Assembly: GCA_031273985.1 (NCBI GenBank)
Contig: JAISQV010000317.1
Coordinates: 1 to 5,130, forward strand
Direction of reading: 5' to 3'
Source: Spirochaetaceae bacterium
GTDB taxonomy: Bacteria; Spirochaetota; Spirochaetia; Treponematales; Breznakiellaceae
DNA: 5,130 bases
Part shown: positions 5,116-5,130 of the stretch, piece after piece
How the letters are laid out: the number at the start of each line of letters is the position of its first letter
How positions within the stretch are numbered: the stretch's first letter is position 1
Translations under genes and position numbers: made by a program
Notes under the pieces: model-generated
Database searches by the model: none
The model's input: the letters and a program-made list of their open reading frames with translations, nothing else
What the model was told of the DNA's origin: nothing

Positions 5116-5124
5116 AGTGTAGCA
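5116..5124 (-). promoter_or_regulatory. extended -10 element of the J-domain gene, predicted leaderless
   Basis: Read on the minus strand, TGC-TACACT ends 6 nt before the ATG, with GTTGGC between. The hexamer is identical to that of ridA and at the same distance, and it carries a TGn extension. A -35 at 17-bp spacing would fall beyond the window edge and cannot be seen. Confidence 0.5.
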
Positions 5125-5130
5125 CGGGGA

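Overview
The window is a visibly GC-rich stretch of bacterial chromosome with five genes. The gene mix suggests a spirochaete of the Treponema group: several LPP20-type lipoproteins with spirochaete-style lipoboxes, a divergent HemW, a free-standing RidA and a short protein with a C-terminal J domain. This is an inference from family content; I cannot name the species. I see no phage, transposase, CRISPR or RNA gene.

Layout: (1) positions 1-981 hold the 3' part of hemW, whose radical-SAM cysteine end lies before the window. (2) Positions 982-1219 are non-coding and repeat-rich: an 11-bp polypyrimidine tandem repeat, a 16-bp tandem repeat and degenerate TGTGGYCTATGC units, followed by a promoter. 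(3) ridA (1220-1597). (4) Positions 1598-1868 hold small palindromes, a second copy of the same repeat family arranged as an inverted repeat, and another promoter. (5) A 396-residue lipoprotein with an LPP20-like domain and a further C-terminal domain (1869-3059), closed by a good intrinsic terminator. (6) A 133-bp gap with a second hairpin, then two more LPP20-like lipoproteins (3193-3747 and 3783-4565), each with a Shine-Dalgarno site and probably co-transcribed. (7) A convergent gap with two small hairpins. (8) A J-domain protein on the minus strand (4687-5109).

The three lipoproteins probably act together at the membrane/periplasm face of the cell. They share one fold pattern, present four times in total because the third protein has two modules. 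The first two also share an 11-residue motif, RAL-x-x-MD-[ST]-AFS. Their function is unknown.

The most interesting non-coding signal is that ridA, the first lipoprotein gene and the J-domain gene all lack a convincing Shine-Dalgarno site. Each has a -10-like hexamer ending 6 or 7 nt before the ATG, which predicts leaderless mRNAs. The two downstream lipoprotein genes have ordinary ribosome binding sites. The second notable signal is the related repeat elements on both sides of ridA.
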